DNA from: Phycisphaerae bacterium
GTDB lineage: Bacteria > Planctomycetota > Phycisphaerae > Sedimentisphaerales > SM23-30
Direction: 5' to 3'
NCBI GenBank assembly: GCA_016342495.1
Contig: JAEIOG010000014.1
Location: 1 to 64,000 of the forward strand
DNA length: 64,000 nucleotides
In this document: positions 29,269 to 37,962 of the stretch, piece after piece
Layout: each line of letters starts with the position of its first letter
How positions within the stretch are numbered: the first letter of the stretch is position 1
Made by a program: the position numbers and the translations under genes
The notes under the pieces: model-generated
The model's input: the letters and a program-made list of their open reading frames with translations, nothing else
Told to the model about the DNA's origin: nothing
Database searches by the model: none

Positions 29269-30254
29269 ACTTCCTCTTGGGTGATTGACTCTGGATTGCT
29301 GTGAAAACCTTCAACTTCAGCTGGCAGTGAATCGGATTTTTCCTTACATATATATAAAGGGCGGCCTTGTGATTCGGTAAATATTCTGCCAATATATTCA
29401 CCAATCATACCAATGACCAATAATTGAATTCCGCCCAGGAAAGTAATTGCAGTTATTAATAAAGCATAACCTTGAACTTTTATATCATAAACCAACTTTT
29501 GGATAATAACAGAAATGCCAATAATAAATGAAATCAGGCAGACGATCCCGCCAAGTGTAACACCTAAGCGTAGCGGTGCATCCGAAAAACTCAGCACAGC
29601 ATCAAATGCAAGTTTAACCAGCTTAAAAAAACTATATTTTGTTTCTCCGGCCAGTCGTTCATCTCTATCATAAAATACCGGGCATTGCTTAAAGCCAGCC
29701 CAGGCAATCAAACCCCGGAAAAAACGATTACGTTCACGGCACCGCAATATCTGGTCTGCCACACAGCGATCCATTAATCGAAAATCACCGGTGTCTGCCG
29801 GGATATCAACTTTGCTAAGCCAGCGGATCAACCGATAAAATGCCCATGAAGTAAAACGTTTAAGAATAGTTTCACCTTTGCGAACGGTTCGGCGGGCATA
29901 GACTATTTCAAAGCCCTGTTTCCATTTTCCTATCATATCAATAATAACTTCAGGGGGATCCTGCAGGTCAGCATCGATTAATACTATCGCGTCGCCTTTG
30001 GCATGGTCCAGCCCGGCGGTCATAGCCATCTCATGACCAAAATTGCGGCTGAAAAACACATATTTCACATCGGAGTCTGTTTTTGCTAATTTGCGAATAA
30101 TCTCACGTGAATCATCTTTGCTGCCATCATCTACAAAAATAAACTCAAATTTATGGTCATTAACAGAGATTTTGAGTTTTGCCAGCCGCTCATATAAGGC
30201 CTCAAGGCAGAGGCTTTCATTGTAAACAGAAATAATTACGGAAATTAAGGGCAT
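29265..30254 (-). CDS. Family 2 glycosyltransferase, polyprenyl-phosphate mannose/glucose transferase-like
   Basis: 329 residues. The GT-A core carries VDDGS (41-45) and the D-x-D-type DADLQD (94-99) of the DPMS/GtrB branch, which moves a hexose from a nucleotide sugar to polyprenyl phosphate. About two membrane helices follow near 225-290 (LGVTLGGIVCLISF, LLITAITFLGGIQLL). It is the first gene of a two-gene unit with the overlapping methyltransferase. The product may feed sugar to a membrane glycosyltransferase; no flippase or GT-C partner is adjacent. Confidence 0.88.
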   Translation of the reverse strand: MPLISVIISVYNESLCLEALYERLAKLKISVNDHKFEFIFVDDGSKDDSREIIRKLAKTDSDVKYVFFSRNFGHEMAMTAGLDHAKGDAIVLIDADLQDPPEVIIDMIGKWKQGFEIVYARRTVRKGETILKRFTSWAFYRLIRWLSKVDIPADTGDFRLMDRCVADQILRCRERNRFFRGLIAWAGFKQCPVFYDRDERLAGETKYSFFKLVKLAFDAVLSFSDAPLRLGVTLGGIVCLISFIIGISVIIQKLVYDIKVQGYALLITAITFLGGIQLLVIGMIGEYIGRIFTESQGRPLYICKEKSDSLPAEVEGFHSNPESITQEEV

Positions 30255-30442
30255 ATTCTTACCTGATTATTGTGTAAATATATTATAGTCCATTTAATAT
30301 GATTATCGTCGCTTTTGATGTATTCTTAAAGTTTTTTATTGGAATATTGTAAAATTAGTGCTGATGTGGCATTTCTAACAGGTGAATTCTCTATGAAAGG
30401 GTTTTAATGAATAAAAATAATCTTTTTGTCTGGTTTTTAGCA

Positions 30443-30471
30443 TTGACTTAGCCTAATAAATTAGATATTAT
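30443..30471 (+). promoter_or_regulatory. Sigma-70 promoter before tRNA-Leu
   Basis: TTGACT (30443-30448), a 17-bp spacer and TATTAT (30466-30471) match the consensus closely. Transcription should begin near 30478, about 93 bp before the tRNA. Confidence 0.7.
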
Positions 30472-30476
30472 TCTTG

Positions 30477-30528
30477 GCTCACACATATTATCGAACTTGT
30501 TGTGTGAGCTGGCAAACTTAATTTTGCC
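30477..30528 (+). other. Two hairpins in the tRNA-Leu leader
   Basis: gctcacaca/tgtgtgagc (30477-30509) and ggcaaa/tttgcc (30511-30528) lie between the promoter and the tRNA. They probably help fold or process the precursor. No T-run follows. Confidence 0.6.
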
Positions 30529-30570
30529 GGATGCCTATAAGTTATAAGCCTTTATAGCTAAATGACTTAA

Positions 30571-30654
30571 GCCAAAGTGGCGGAATTGGCAGACGCGCGG
30601 GATTCAAAATCCCGTTTCCTCACGGAAGTGTGGGTTCGATTCCCACCTTTGGCA
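30571..30654 (+). tRNA. tRNA-Leu (CAA)
   Basis: 84 nt. The acceptor stem gccaaag pairs with ctttggc; the anticodon loop ttCAAaa (anticodon 30605-30607) lies on a cggga/tcccg stem. A long variable arm (tcc-tcac-gga) is class II, and the T arm is gtggg-ttcgatt-cccac. The 3' CCA is not encoded; six T residues follow at once and may end transcription. Confidence 0.97.
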
Positions 30655-30710
30655 TTTTTTCCCTCTTCTTTGTACTTCCCTCTTGTTATTTCAGTTAAGG
30701 GCCTTTATTT

Positions 30711-31853
30711 ATGAATAATTTCACTGCTGACATAAGTTCTTTACGCACACCATGTTATGTCGTTGACCGAGGTCGTTTAGCTTCCAATCTGACTATTCTC
30801 AAAAATGTTCAAGATCGCACCGCCGCTAAAATACTATTGGCATTAAAAGGTTTTGCGATGTGGTCTGTTTTTGATCAGGTAAGCGGAGCCCTCGCTGGTG
30901 CCTCAGCCAGCGCTTTATTTGAAGCTAAGCTTGCTAAAGAACTGTTTGGCAAGGAGTTGCACCTTTGCGCTCCGGCCTATCGTGGTGATGAAATAGAAGT
31001 ATTTACTCAAATTTGTGACCATATTGTCTTTAATTCATTTTCGCAATGGCAGCGATTTAAACCCTTTATTGATGATTCCAATGTCAGCCCGGGTTTACGT
31101 CTAAATCCTCAGCATCGTGAAACTTCTGTCGAGATTTATGATCCCTGTGCCAAATATTCACGCTTGGGCATTACTGAGGCGAATTTCCGTCCTGATATGC
31201 TCGATGGCATCGAAGGTCTGCATTTCCACAATCTATGTGAACTCAATTCTGATTCACTGGCAAGAACGCTGGCAGCTGTCGAAGATAAGTTTGGCCAGTA
31301 TTTCCATCAAATGAAATGGGTTAACTTTGGCGGTGGCCATCATATTACCCGTCCTGATTATGATGTGGACCTTCTGTGTGAACTGATTTCTGATTTCCAG
31401 GGTAAATATGATGTCCAGGTTTATCTCGAACCGGGTGAGGCGATAGCGATAAACACCGGCTTTCTCATCTGTTCTGTACTTGATATAACTTACAATGAAA
31501 TGCCAATAGCGATTCTGGACACCTCAGCATCGGCGCATATGCCCGATGTCTTAGAAATGCCATATCGACCTGAAATTCAGGGTGCCTCCACTCCTAATGA
31601 TAAAGCTCATACCTATCGTCTTGCCGGGCCCACATGCCTGGCAGGCGATGTCATTGGTGATTATTCTTTCGATCATGAACTCAAAGTTGGAGATAAACTT
31701 ATCTTTTGCGATATGGCTCATTATACCATGGTCAAAAACACCATGTTCAATGGCATCGCACTGCCTGATATTGTAACTTATAACCCAAGTACCCAGGAAT
31801 TCACTGTCCAGCGACATTTTGAATACGAAGATTTCAAAAACAGGCTATCCTGA
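30711..31853 (+). CDS. nspC: Carboxynorspermidine decarboxylase
   Basis: 380 residues, normal for the family. NspC is a fold-type III PLP decarboxylase that turns carboxynorspermidine or carboxyspermidine into norspermidine or spermidine, the last step of the alternative polyamine route. PLP-binding K46 lies in LLALKGFAMW; LHFHNLCE, FGGGHHIT and the glycine-rich EPGEAI around 245 are typical. The partner dehydrogenase is not adjacent. It begins 57 bp after tRNA-Leu and may have its own promoter. Confidence 0.93.
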   Translation: MNNFTADISSLRTPCYVVDRGRLASNLTILKNVQDRTAAKILLALKGFAMWSVFDQVSGALAGASASALFEAKLAKELFGKELHLCAPAYRGDEIEVFTQICDHIVFNSFSQWQRFKPFIDDSNVSPGLRLNPQHRETSVEIYDPCAKYSRLGITEANFRPDMLDGIEGLHFHNLCELNSDSLARTLAAVEDKFGQYFHQMKWVNFGGGHHITRPDYDVDLLCELISDFQGKYDVQVYLEPGEAIAINTGFLICSVLDITYNEMPIAILDTSASAHMPDVLEMPYRPEIQGASTPNDKAHTYRLAGPTCLAGDVIGDYSFDHELKVGDKLIFCDMAHYTMVKNTMFNGIALPDIVTYNPSTQEFTVQRHFEYEDFKNRLS

Positions 31854-31945
31854 TAGCATTTCACTGTTGCATTCCTGTCATTTTCTTATTAAAATATTCC
31901 CAGTAGGTTTAATTAATTTGATTTGGAAAGATTGTGAGGTTCGAT

Positions 31946-33046
31946 ATGCATAAATGGGGCATACTTTTATTATTGTTTATATTTGTTGGCTGTGGCAGTG
32001 ATACCGAAATTACTACCGAAAAGGTTTTCAACGATAGCTCTGATAAGCTCACCCAGACTAAAATTGTACCGACTCTGGATACCCCCATGCCCGAAGGTAA
32101 TGTTATCTGGTGCAGTACCTTTCAGTTGGCATGGAATGAGTTAAAAAATGACATTATCAAATCTCCCATACAATTAACTGACCCCGTAGTCAACGCCATC
32201 GCTCAAAGTCTGAACAATGCCAAGCAGGGCAAAAATGATCTGGATACTCAGGATTACTATGCAAAAGCGGGCTATGTCGCAGATGGTATAATAGAAACAA
32301 TAAAGCAGGAGATGGCCGCTAAGTTTCCGGATTATGATACATCGCATCTAATCCCTGGTGGTGAGGAGATAATCTGGGCTTATAGCTATTTAAATGTCCG
32401 GGCTAAGTTTACTGAACCTTTTATGGAGCAGGCTTTTACTTTCATAAACTCTGATGGAACCTCAACAAATATTGAGGGATTTGGCCTGAGAGAAAGTTAT
32501 CGCAGCGGTAGAAGAGACATTGCCCGGCAGATTGATGTATTGTATTTCAAAGAATATGATGAGAAATTTGGTTTAGAAGAATTTATAATTGATCCATGCA
32601 AATTCACCTCGCCTTATCAAGTTATTTTAGCTTGCGTTGAGCCAATGGACACTCTGAATAAAACAATAGCATATATTGAAACTAAGATTGAAGAATTTAA
32701 AACAGCCGATATTCATGAATCTGAAAAGATTTTTTCTGGCGGTGATGAATTATCTGTACCTGTAACTTGCTGGAAGATTGAACATGATTATAAAAAACTG
32801 ATTGGTGTTAATCTGAAAAATAAGGGTTTTGATGAACTCTTTATTGGTAAAGCATTGCAGGATATTTCATTTCGTCTGGATAGAAGCGGAGCTTTTGTTG
32901 TATCAGAAGGAAATGCTGATCTGATGGAATGTCAACCGCGTGATTTTAAATTCAATCGCCCATTTATGATCTACCTGAAAAAACGTGATGGTGGCGAGCC
33001 ATTCTTTGCGATGTGGGTAGATAATGCCGAATTATTGAATAAGTAA
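31946..33046 (+). CDS. Uncharacterised lipoprotein with serpin-like C-terminal part
   Basis: 366 residues from the ATG at 31946, chosen because gaggt lies 5 bp upstream; a GTG at 31934 would add four residues. Leader and lipobox (LLLLFIFVGC) indicate a lipoprotein. I do not recognise the whole protein. Two parts recall serpins: NVIWCSTFQLAWNEL near the N-terminus and, at the end, FRLDRSGAFVVSEGNAD followed by FNRPFMIYLKKRDGGEPFFAMWVDN, which matches the serpin pattern F-x-(R/A)-x-(H/R)-P-F-x-x-x-I-x-x-x-x-T-G-x-x-L-F-x-G. No classic reactive-centre loop is clear. It could be a serpin-fold inhibitor or a remote relative. The gene converges on the riboswitch-controlled gene. Confidence 0.55.
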   Translation: MHKWGILLLLFIFVGCGSDTEITTEKVFNDSSDKLTQTKIVPTLDTPMPEGNVIWCSTFQLAWNELKNDIIKSPIQLTDPVVNAIAQSLNNAKQGKNDLDTQDYYAKAGYVADGIIETIKQEMAAKFPDYDTSHLIPGGEEIIWAYSYLNVRAKFTEPFMEQAFTFINSDGTSTNIEGFGLRESYRSGRRDIARQIDVLYFKEYDEKFGLEEFIIDPCKFTSPYQVILACVEPMDTLNKTIAYIETKIEEFKTADIHESEKIFSGGDELSVPVTCWKIEHDYKKLIGVNLKNKGFDELFIGKALQDISFRLDRSGAFVVSEGNADLMECQPRDFKFNRPFMIYLKKRDGGEPFFAMWVDNAELLNK

Positions 33047-33062
33047 AATTTGCGAGTTTTCA

Positions 33063-33635
33063 CTATTTATCAGAGTTTTGCATATTATTTGGCACTTGCA
33101 GATCATAATACTGATCCAGCATCTCAGATTCATGATCCTGGTACCAGCTTTGCAGTTCGGGGTAATAATTGGATTTTGCCTGGACATAGCCCACGAAATT
33201 GTCAGGGCCGGCTTCGACTATGCGTTTTTGCAGCCAGGGCATAATCAGGCCCTTACCTTCAAGTTTTGGATGAATTGAGTGATCAATAAGGTATATTAAC
33301 TGTTTTAGCGTTAGCGGCTCGGTAGAAGTTTCAATAGCACAGGTAGGGCTGGCGCCCCAGGCAAAATGGAGCATATCGGTAACCCGATAATGAATTAAAT
33401 CACCTTTTTGATAGGCTCTAATAAGGATAACATCCTTTTTGCCACCGCCAATGAGGATTCGGGCAATAGTTTTCTGCTTTATCGCCGGGATTGCATAATG
33501 TTCGCGATCATCAGCTAAAGCCTGTGATATTTTTTTATGTGCAGAAGTTTTGGCGATGCGTTCAAAATCAAAAGCATCCCTCTGCCAATAACAATTGGGT
33601 CTGAAATCCAGGTTATATTTTTCTTTTTCGGTCAT
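33063..33635 (-). CDS. Uncharacterised protein under SAM-I riboswitch control
   Basis: 190 residues, cytoplasmic by appearance (no signal peptide or membrane helix). I do not recognise a family. It has an N-terminal charged part, a central basic segment (LIGGGKKDVILIRAYQKGDL) and aromatic-rich C-terminal segments (YVQAKSNYYPELQSWYQDH). The gene is alone: its 3' end converges on the lipoprotein at 33046. Its 5' leader carries a complete promoter, SAM-I aptamer and terminator on the same strand (33728-33935), 93 bp before the ATG. Since SAM-I riboswitches usually shut off methionine or SAM synthesis or uptake genes when SAM is high, a role in that area is inferred, not shown. Confidence 0.7.
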   Translation of the reverse strand: MTEKEKYNLDFRPNCYWQRDAFDFERIAKTSAHKKISQALADDREHYAIPAIKQKTIARILIGGGKKDVILIRAYQKGDLIHYRVTDMLHFAWGASPTCAIETSTEPLTLKQLIYLIDHSIHPKLEGKGLIMPWLQKRIVEAGPDNFVGYVQAKSNYYPELQSWYQDHESEMLDQYYDLQVPNNMQNSDK

Positions 33636-33727
33636 AATTTTGCCTTTGTGCTATCAAAGGGCTGGCAAAAACATTCACTACGGCATAAAAACTGACTAAT
33701 AATAACATTTTCTATCGATTTTTATAT

Positions 33728-33752
33728 AAAAAAACCTTCTGTTTCCAGAAGG
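33728..33752 (-). terminator. Intrinsic terminator of the SAM riboswitch
   Basis: On the minus strand ccttctg, a gaaa loop and cagaagg are followed by seven T residues. It is 3' of the aptamer and 5' of the gene starting at 33635, as in transcription-terminating riboswitches. A second cttctg copy in the aptamer's 3' flank (about 33770-33780) could form an alternative pairing. Confidence 0.85.
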
Positions 33753-33783
33753 GCCAAACACCATTTATTGCTTAACAGAAGCC

Positions 33784-33891
33784 GCATTGACCCCATCGAT
33801 AATTCGATCAGGTTGGCGTTGGCACCTTGGCGGTATACTACCAGGTTGCCGTAGCGATCATCGGGCCAATCCCTCACGCTACTCTTAATGC
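33784..33891 (-). promoter_or_regulatory. SAM-I (S-box) riboswitch aptamer
   Basis: Read on the minus strand, the RNA contains GGGATTGGCCCGATGA, then CGGCAACC, then CCAAGGTGCCAA in the order and spacing of the SAM-I core. A closing P1 helix is formed by gcatt (33891-33887) and aatgc (33788-33784). The P3 stem (tgGTAgtaTACcg) and a short P4 hairpin (atcgaattatcgat) are also visible. A promoter precedes it and a terminator follows it. It controls the unrecognised 190-residue gene at 33063-33635. Confidence 0.9.
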
Positions 33892-33907
33892 GTTATTTAC
33901 ACCTCTT

Positions 33908-33935
33908 ATTATAGCACAGCGATACAAATATGCAA
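33908..33935 (-). promoter_or_regulatory. Promoter of the SAM riboswitch unit
   Basis: On the minus strand TTGCAT (33935-33930), a 16-bp spacer and TATAAT (33913-33908). The start point would be near 33901, ten bases before the aptamer's P1. Confidence 0.75.
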
Positions 33936-34058
33936 AGTTTTTTTTGTTTTTTTGCAAATTGTTGTCATTTATGGGTTTGTGGCGATTTTTTGTTTTACCG
34001 AACCACAACTGGGCGATAAAATATCATGGATTATAAATAGTATTTAACGGATTTCATA

Positions 34059-34448
34059 ATGACCGACTTTGGAATAACTGAAAAGAAAGCAAATCAACTG
34101 TTCAAACGGATGGCCGAGGCGGGTTTGACCGAAGATGATATGATTGAGCAGTTTATCCGCGGCAGCGGACCCGGCGGCCAAAAGATTAATAAAACGGCCA
34201 GCTGTGTATATCTCAAGCACAAGCCTACAGGTTTTGAAGTTAAAATGCAGCGGGAACGCTCTCAACCTTTAAACCGTTATTATGCCCGTAAGAGAATGTG
34301 TGAATTATTGGAAGAAAAAGTGCTGGGCCATAAAAGTCCCGCGGCGATCAAAGATGAGAAAATCCGCAAACAAAAACAGAGACGAAAACGGAGAAAGAAA
34401 AATACAGTTGAAAAGACTGTTCAAAATGAAACTGGCAAGAACAAATGA
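34059..34448 (+). CDS. RF1-domain GGQ protein, ArfB/YaeJ-like ribosome-rescue factor
   Basis: 129 residues. GSGPGGQKINKT (35-46, GGQ at 39-41) is the peptidyl-tRNA hydrolysis motif of class I release factors, here in a short protein without codon-recognition domains. The C-terminus is strongly basic (KQKQRRKRRKK), like the tail ArfB puts into the mRNA channel. It probably frees stalled ribosomes. The next gene starts 28 bp on. Confidence 0.85.
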   Translation: MTDFGITEKKANQLFKRMAEAGLTEDDMIEQFIRGSGPGGQKINKTASCVYLKHKPTGFEVKMQRERSQPLNRYYARKRMCELLEEKVLGHKSPAAIKDEKIRKQKQRRKRRKKNTVEKTVQNETGKNK

Positions 34449-34476
34449 TCTAATCTAATAAGAAAGGAAGTGTATA

Positions 34477-34821
34477 ATGGATAATATTTTGTATTTAGGC
34501 ATCAAAGGTTCGGTGGTGGCTATTGACCGCGGAAATGGAGCGGAACTTTGGCGTTGTAAACTCAAAGGCAGCAGCTTTGTTAATATACTGGTCACAGAAA
34601 GAGATATTTACGCCCACACCGGCGGGCATCTATATTGTGTCGACCGGGAATCCGGCCAGGAAGTATGGCACAATGAATTGAAGGGTTTAGGTTTCGGGAT
34701 GGCTATGTTGGCATTAGAAGGGATCAGTACCGATGCCGCCGCGGTTATCCATGAAATACAGGCCCAGCAGCAAAGAAATAGTGCCGCAGCAGGCGGAGCC
34801 GGGGCTGGTGGGGCAGTCTAA
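34477..34821 (+). CDS. Small PQQ-like beta-propeller repeat protein
   Basis: 114 residues. Two PQQ-like repeats (LGIKGSVVAIDRGNGAELW, about 6-25, and HTGGHLYCVDRESGQEVW, about 49-66) would make only part of a propeller, so it probably oligomerises or caps another protein. No signal peptide. The C-terminus is low-complexity Gly/Ala. aaggaag precedes the ATG. Function unknown; such short single-blade proteins are found in planctomycetes. Confidence 0.7.
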   Translation: MDNILYLGIKGSVVAIDRGNGAELWRCKLKGSSFVNILVTERDIYAHTGGHLYCVDRESGQEVWHNELKGLGFGMAMLALEGISTDAAAVIHEIQAQQQRNSAAAGGAGAGGAV

Positions 34822-34870
34822 AAGATTTTTTGCGATTGATACGTTCATTACACAAAGGAAATGAGATTAA

Positions 34871-36118
34871 ATGGGTTTACTGGATATTTTTGCGATTCTA
34901 TTTATTTTAACCGCTTTGTTTGGCTATGTTAATCATAGATTTATTAAGCTGCCACGCACAATTGGGCTTATGTCCATGTCACTGGTATTAGCTTTTATCA
35001 TGATTATCCTGCGCCGTTGCGGGCTGTTCGACAATGAACCGATAGAGCGAATGATTGGCCAAATTGATTTTTATAAGATTCTCATCGAAGGGGTGCTGGG
35101 TTTCATGCTTTTTGCCGGGGCACTGCATGTAGATATTAATAATTTACGTGATCGCAAATGGAGTATTGGCATTTTTGCGACAGTTGGAGTTGTGCTTTCA
35201 ACTTTCATTATTGGCGGAGCGATATTTGGATTGAGCAAATGCTTTGGCTGGGAATTAAATTTTATAATTTGCTTGTTATTTGGGGCATTGATTTCACCTA
35301 CCGACCCGATTGCGGTATTAGCTATTTTGAAAAAGGTCGGAGCACCCAAAAGTATTGAAACCAAGCTGGCAGGAGAATCTTTATTTAATGATGGTGTCGG
35401 CGTTGTGGTATTTATTGTCCTGCTTGGATTCCTGGGTAAGCCTCCAGGTTTTGGTGAGGTTACCTTATTATTTGTCGAAGAGGCTTTTGGTGGCATCATG
35501 CTGGGCTTAGTTGCCGGCTGGATTGCATTTAGACTATTAAAAAGTATCGACCATTACCAGACCGAAATTCTTATAACTCTGGCACTCGTTACCGGTATGT
35601 ATTCATTTGCTCCGGCTATCCATGCCTCTGGGCCTATCGCCTGCGTTGTAGCGGGTTTGTTAATTGGAAATCATGGCAGGAAATGGGCTATGTCTCCGGA
35701 AACCAGAGATAACCTTGATAAATTCTGGGAACTTGTCGATGAGATATTAAATGCTTTATTGTTTGTTTTGATTGGTCTGGAAGTTGTGGTTCTGCAATTA
35801 AACTGGCAATATGTAGCCGCTGGCTTGATTGCGATAATTGTGGTTTTGACTGCCCGCTTTATTTCAATAGCGGGTCCTATTATGGTTATGAAGAAATGGG
35901 TGCAATTTTCCGACAATGCCATCAAAATTCTCACCTGGGGTGGACTGCGGGGTGGCATTGCGGTAGCTCTGGCACTATCTATTCCTGAAAGTGAACCCAA
36001 AAGAGAAATGATTTTAACGATGACTTATGTGGTCGTGGCTTTTTCGATTATTGTTCAAGGCTCGACAATTAAATATTTATTGAAAAAACCACTTAAAGAA
36101 AAAAAGGTGTATTCATGA
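34871..36118 (+). CDS. Na+/H+ antiporter, CPA1/NhaP type
   Basis: 415 residues with about 12-13 membrane helices. The conserved CPA1 parts are present: [15 protein letters not shown] (near 137-151), the FNDG ion-binding segment (near 171-175) and [15 protein letters not shown] (near 355-370). It exchanges sodium for protons and helps in pH and salt balance. Its stop overlaps the next start by 4 bp (ATGA), so it is translationally coupled to a heparinase-type lyase, an unusual pairing. Confidence 0.88.
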   Translation: MGLLDIFAILFILTALFGYVNHRFIKLPRTIGLMSMSLVLAFIMIILRRCGLFDNEPIERMIGQIDFYKILIEGVLGFMLFAGALHVDINNLRDRKWSIGIFATVGVVLSTFIIGGAIFGLSKCFGWELNFIICLLFGALISPTDPIAVLAILKKVGAPKSIETKLAGESLFNDGVGVVVFIVLLGFLGKPPGFGEVTLLFVEEAFGGIMLGLVAGWIAFRLLKSIDHYQTEILITLALVTGMYSFAPAIHASGPIACVVAGLLIGNHGRKWAMSPETRDNLDKFWELVDEILNALLFVLIGLEVVVLQLNWQYVAAGLIAIIVVLTARFISIAGPIMVMKKWVQFSDNAIKILTWGGLRGGIAVALALSIPESEPKREMILTMTYVVVAFSIIVQGSTIKYLLKKPLKEKKVYS

Positions 36119-37881
36119 AAAAGTTATTTATTGTAGTTTTATTGTTTGCTTGTAATTGCTGGGCGGCAGATGTTCTGGATGGCTTGAAAACAGAACATCC
36201 AAGGCTGCTGATGAATAATTCCAGACTGGCTGAGCTTAAAGGTTTAGCCAAAGATGACAAAGTTTTGGCCCGATATGTCAATGATGTTATCAAGCAGGCC
36301 GACGGAGTTATGAATAAGAAGCCATTGCAACGAATTCTCATTGGCCCTCGACTGTTAAATGTAAGCCGTGATTGTCTGGACCGGGTATATGATCTAGCTT
36401 TTGCCTATCGCTGGACTGGCAAGAAAGCGTATGCCGATAAAGCTATTGAAAATATGCTGACAGTTTCAGAATTTCAAGATTGGAATCCTTCGCATTTTCT
36501 TGATGTAGCGGAAATGACACACGCCTTAGCTATTGGTTATGATTGGCTTTATGATGTTATGTCTGCCCAAGAGCGAAAAACCATTCGCCAGGCGATTGTG
36601 GATCTTGGTTTAAAACCTGGTTTAGATTGCTATAATGGCAAAGGCTGGTGGCATAAAAATAAATTCAACTGGAACCAGGTCTGCAATGGCGGACTTACAA
36701 TTGGTGCTTTGGCTATTGCTGAAGATGAAACCGAGTTATCCAGAATTATTATAGATAATGCTGTCAAGTCACTACCTCTGGCATTGAAATCCTACGAACC
36801 CGATGGCTTGTGGATGGAAGGGCCAGGCTATTGGCATTATGCTACCCGCTACACTGTGGCGATGCTTGCATCATTGGATACGGCTTTGGGGCATGATTTC
36901 AACCTCTCCCAAAGCAAGGCCATGGAAAAAACTGTAAGATTTCCAATTCAAACTACCGGGCCTATAAACTATATGCTCAATTATGCCGACAGCGGCAAGG
37001 CTCGTCGCAATCCGATGGGTTGTGTCCTGTGGCTGGCCAAACATTATGATGATAAGTTTGCCGCCAACAATGAACATGAATTATTGGAAAGCGGCAGGGC
37101 AGAAGTTGGCCATGTACTTTGGTATTGGAAGCCTAAAGTTGATAAAAACCAGCAACTTGACCTCGATGCTTTTTTTGCTGGCGATGTTGCCTTAGCGGTT
37201 TTTCGGTCTGCCTGGAAGGATAAAAATGCCTTGTTTACCGGTATTAAAGCCGGTTACAATCAAGTTGCCCATGGCCATTTGGATTTAGGGACTTTTGAAC
37301 TGACGGCACTAGGAGTCCAATGGGCGATAGATTTAGGCAGCGATGATTATAATCTATTGAGCTATTGGGACATGCGACAGGGTGGCGGACGCTGGAAATA
37401 TTATCGTTTGAATTCATTGAGTCATAACGTTCCAATAATTGATAATGAAAATCAGTTGGTAGCCGGCAAAGCCAAATTTATTAAATTTAGCGGTAATACC
37501 AGTGAACCTTATGCAATAGTAGATTTGACCAGTGCTTATAAAAATAAAGCATCTAAGGTTATAAGAACCCTGAAACTTACTGACAATCGTAAAGCCATCA
37601 CAGTTAAAGATGATTATTCATTAAGTGGTCAATCTTCGCTACGTTGGCAAATGACCACCCCGGCAAAGATAACTCTTAATGGTAAAAAAGCAGTTTTGAC
37701 TCAAAATGGTAAAACTCTGGTTGCAACTATACTTCAGCCAGCCAATGCTATATTTAGCGAATTGTCAACAAAACAGAAATTACCCCAGAAAAACAATAAA
37801 GGCACAACACAATTGGCCGTCCAGTTGGAAAATGTCAAAGGTGATACCGTCATTGAAGTTAAATTAGAACCACAATTTTAA
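36115..37881 (+). CDS. Secreted heparinase II/III-family polysaccharide lyase
   Basis: 588 residues with a short signal peptide (cut near CWA). The N-terminal half is an alpha/alpha toroid with family residues in [10 protein letters not shown] (near 182) and [16 protein letters not shown]; the C-terminal half is a beta-sandwich starting near [14 protein letters not shown] (near 383), with a conserved His. Enzymes of this group cleave uronic-acid polysaccharides such as heparan sulfate, alginate or ulvan by beta-elimination. It is coupled to the antiporter, and lies in a gene neighbourhood rich in sulfatases, so a sulfated uronic polysaccharide is plausible. Exact PL family unclear. Confidence 0.85.
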   Translation: MKKLFIVVLLFACNCWAADVLDGLKTEHPRLLMNNSRLAELKGLAKDDKVLARYVNDVIKQADGVMNKKPLQRILIGPRLLNVSRDCLDRVYDLAFAYRWTGKKAYADKAIENMLTVSEFQDWNPSHFLDVAEMTHALAIGYDWLYDVMSAQERKTIRQAIVDLGLKPGLDCYNGKGWWHKNKFNWNQVCNGGLTIGALAIAEDETELSRIIIDNAVKSLPLALKSYEPDGLWMEGPGYWHYATRYTVAMLASLDTALGHDFNLSQSKAMEKTVRFPIQTTGPINYMLNYADSGKARRNPMGCVLWLAKHYDDKFAANNEHELLESGRAEVGHVLWYWKPKVDKNQQLDLDAFFAGDVALAVFRSAWKDKNALFTGIKAGYNQVAHGHLDLGTFELTALGVQWAIDLGSDDYNLLSYWDMRQGGGRWKYYRLNSLSHNVPIIDNENQLVAGKAKFIKFSGNTSEPYAIVDLTSAYKNKASKVIRTLKLTDNRKAITVKDDYSLSGQSSLRWQMTTPAKITLNGKKAVLTQNGKTLVATILQPANAIFSELSTKQKLPQKNNKGTTQLAVQLENVKGDTVIEVKLEPQF

Positions 37882-37882
37882 A

Positions 37883-37908
37883 GTGGGGTGGGCCATGCCC
37901 ACGCTGAT
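37883..37908 (+). repeat. REP palindrome, copy 1
   Basis: gtggggtgggccatgcccac then gctgat. It is a diverged member of the family at 55531, 56189 and 61333; as at 61333, aaatcatattgcgttagcta-like sequence follows. Confidence 0.75.
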
Positions 37909-37962
37909 TAAATCATATTGCGTTAGCTATACCGAATCGAATGAAAGATAAAAAATTAAGTT

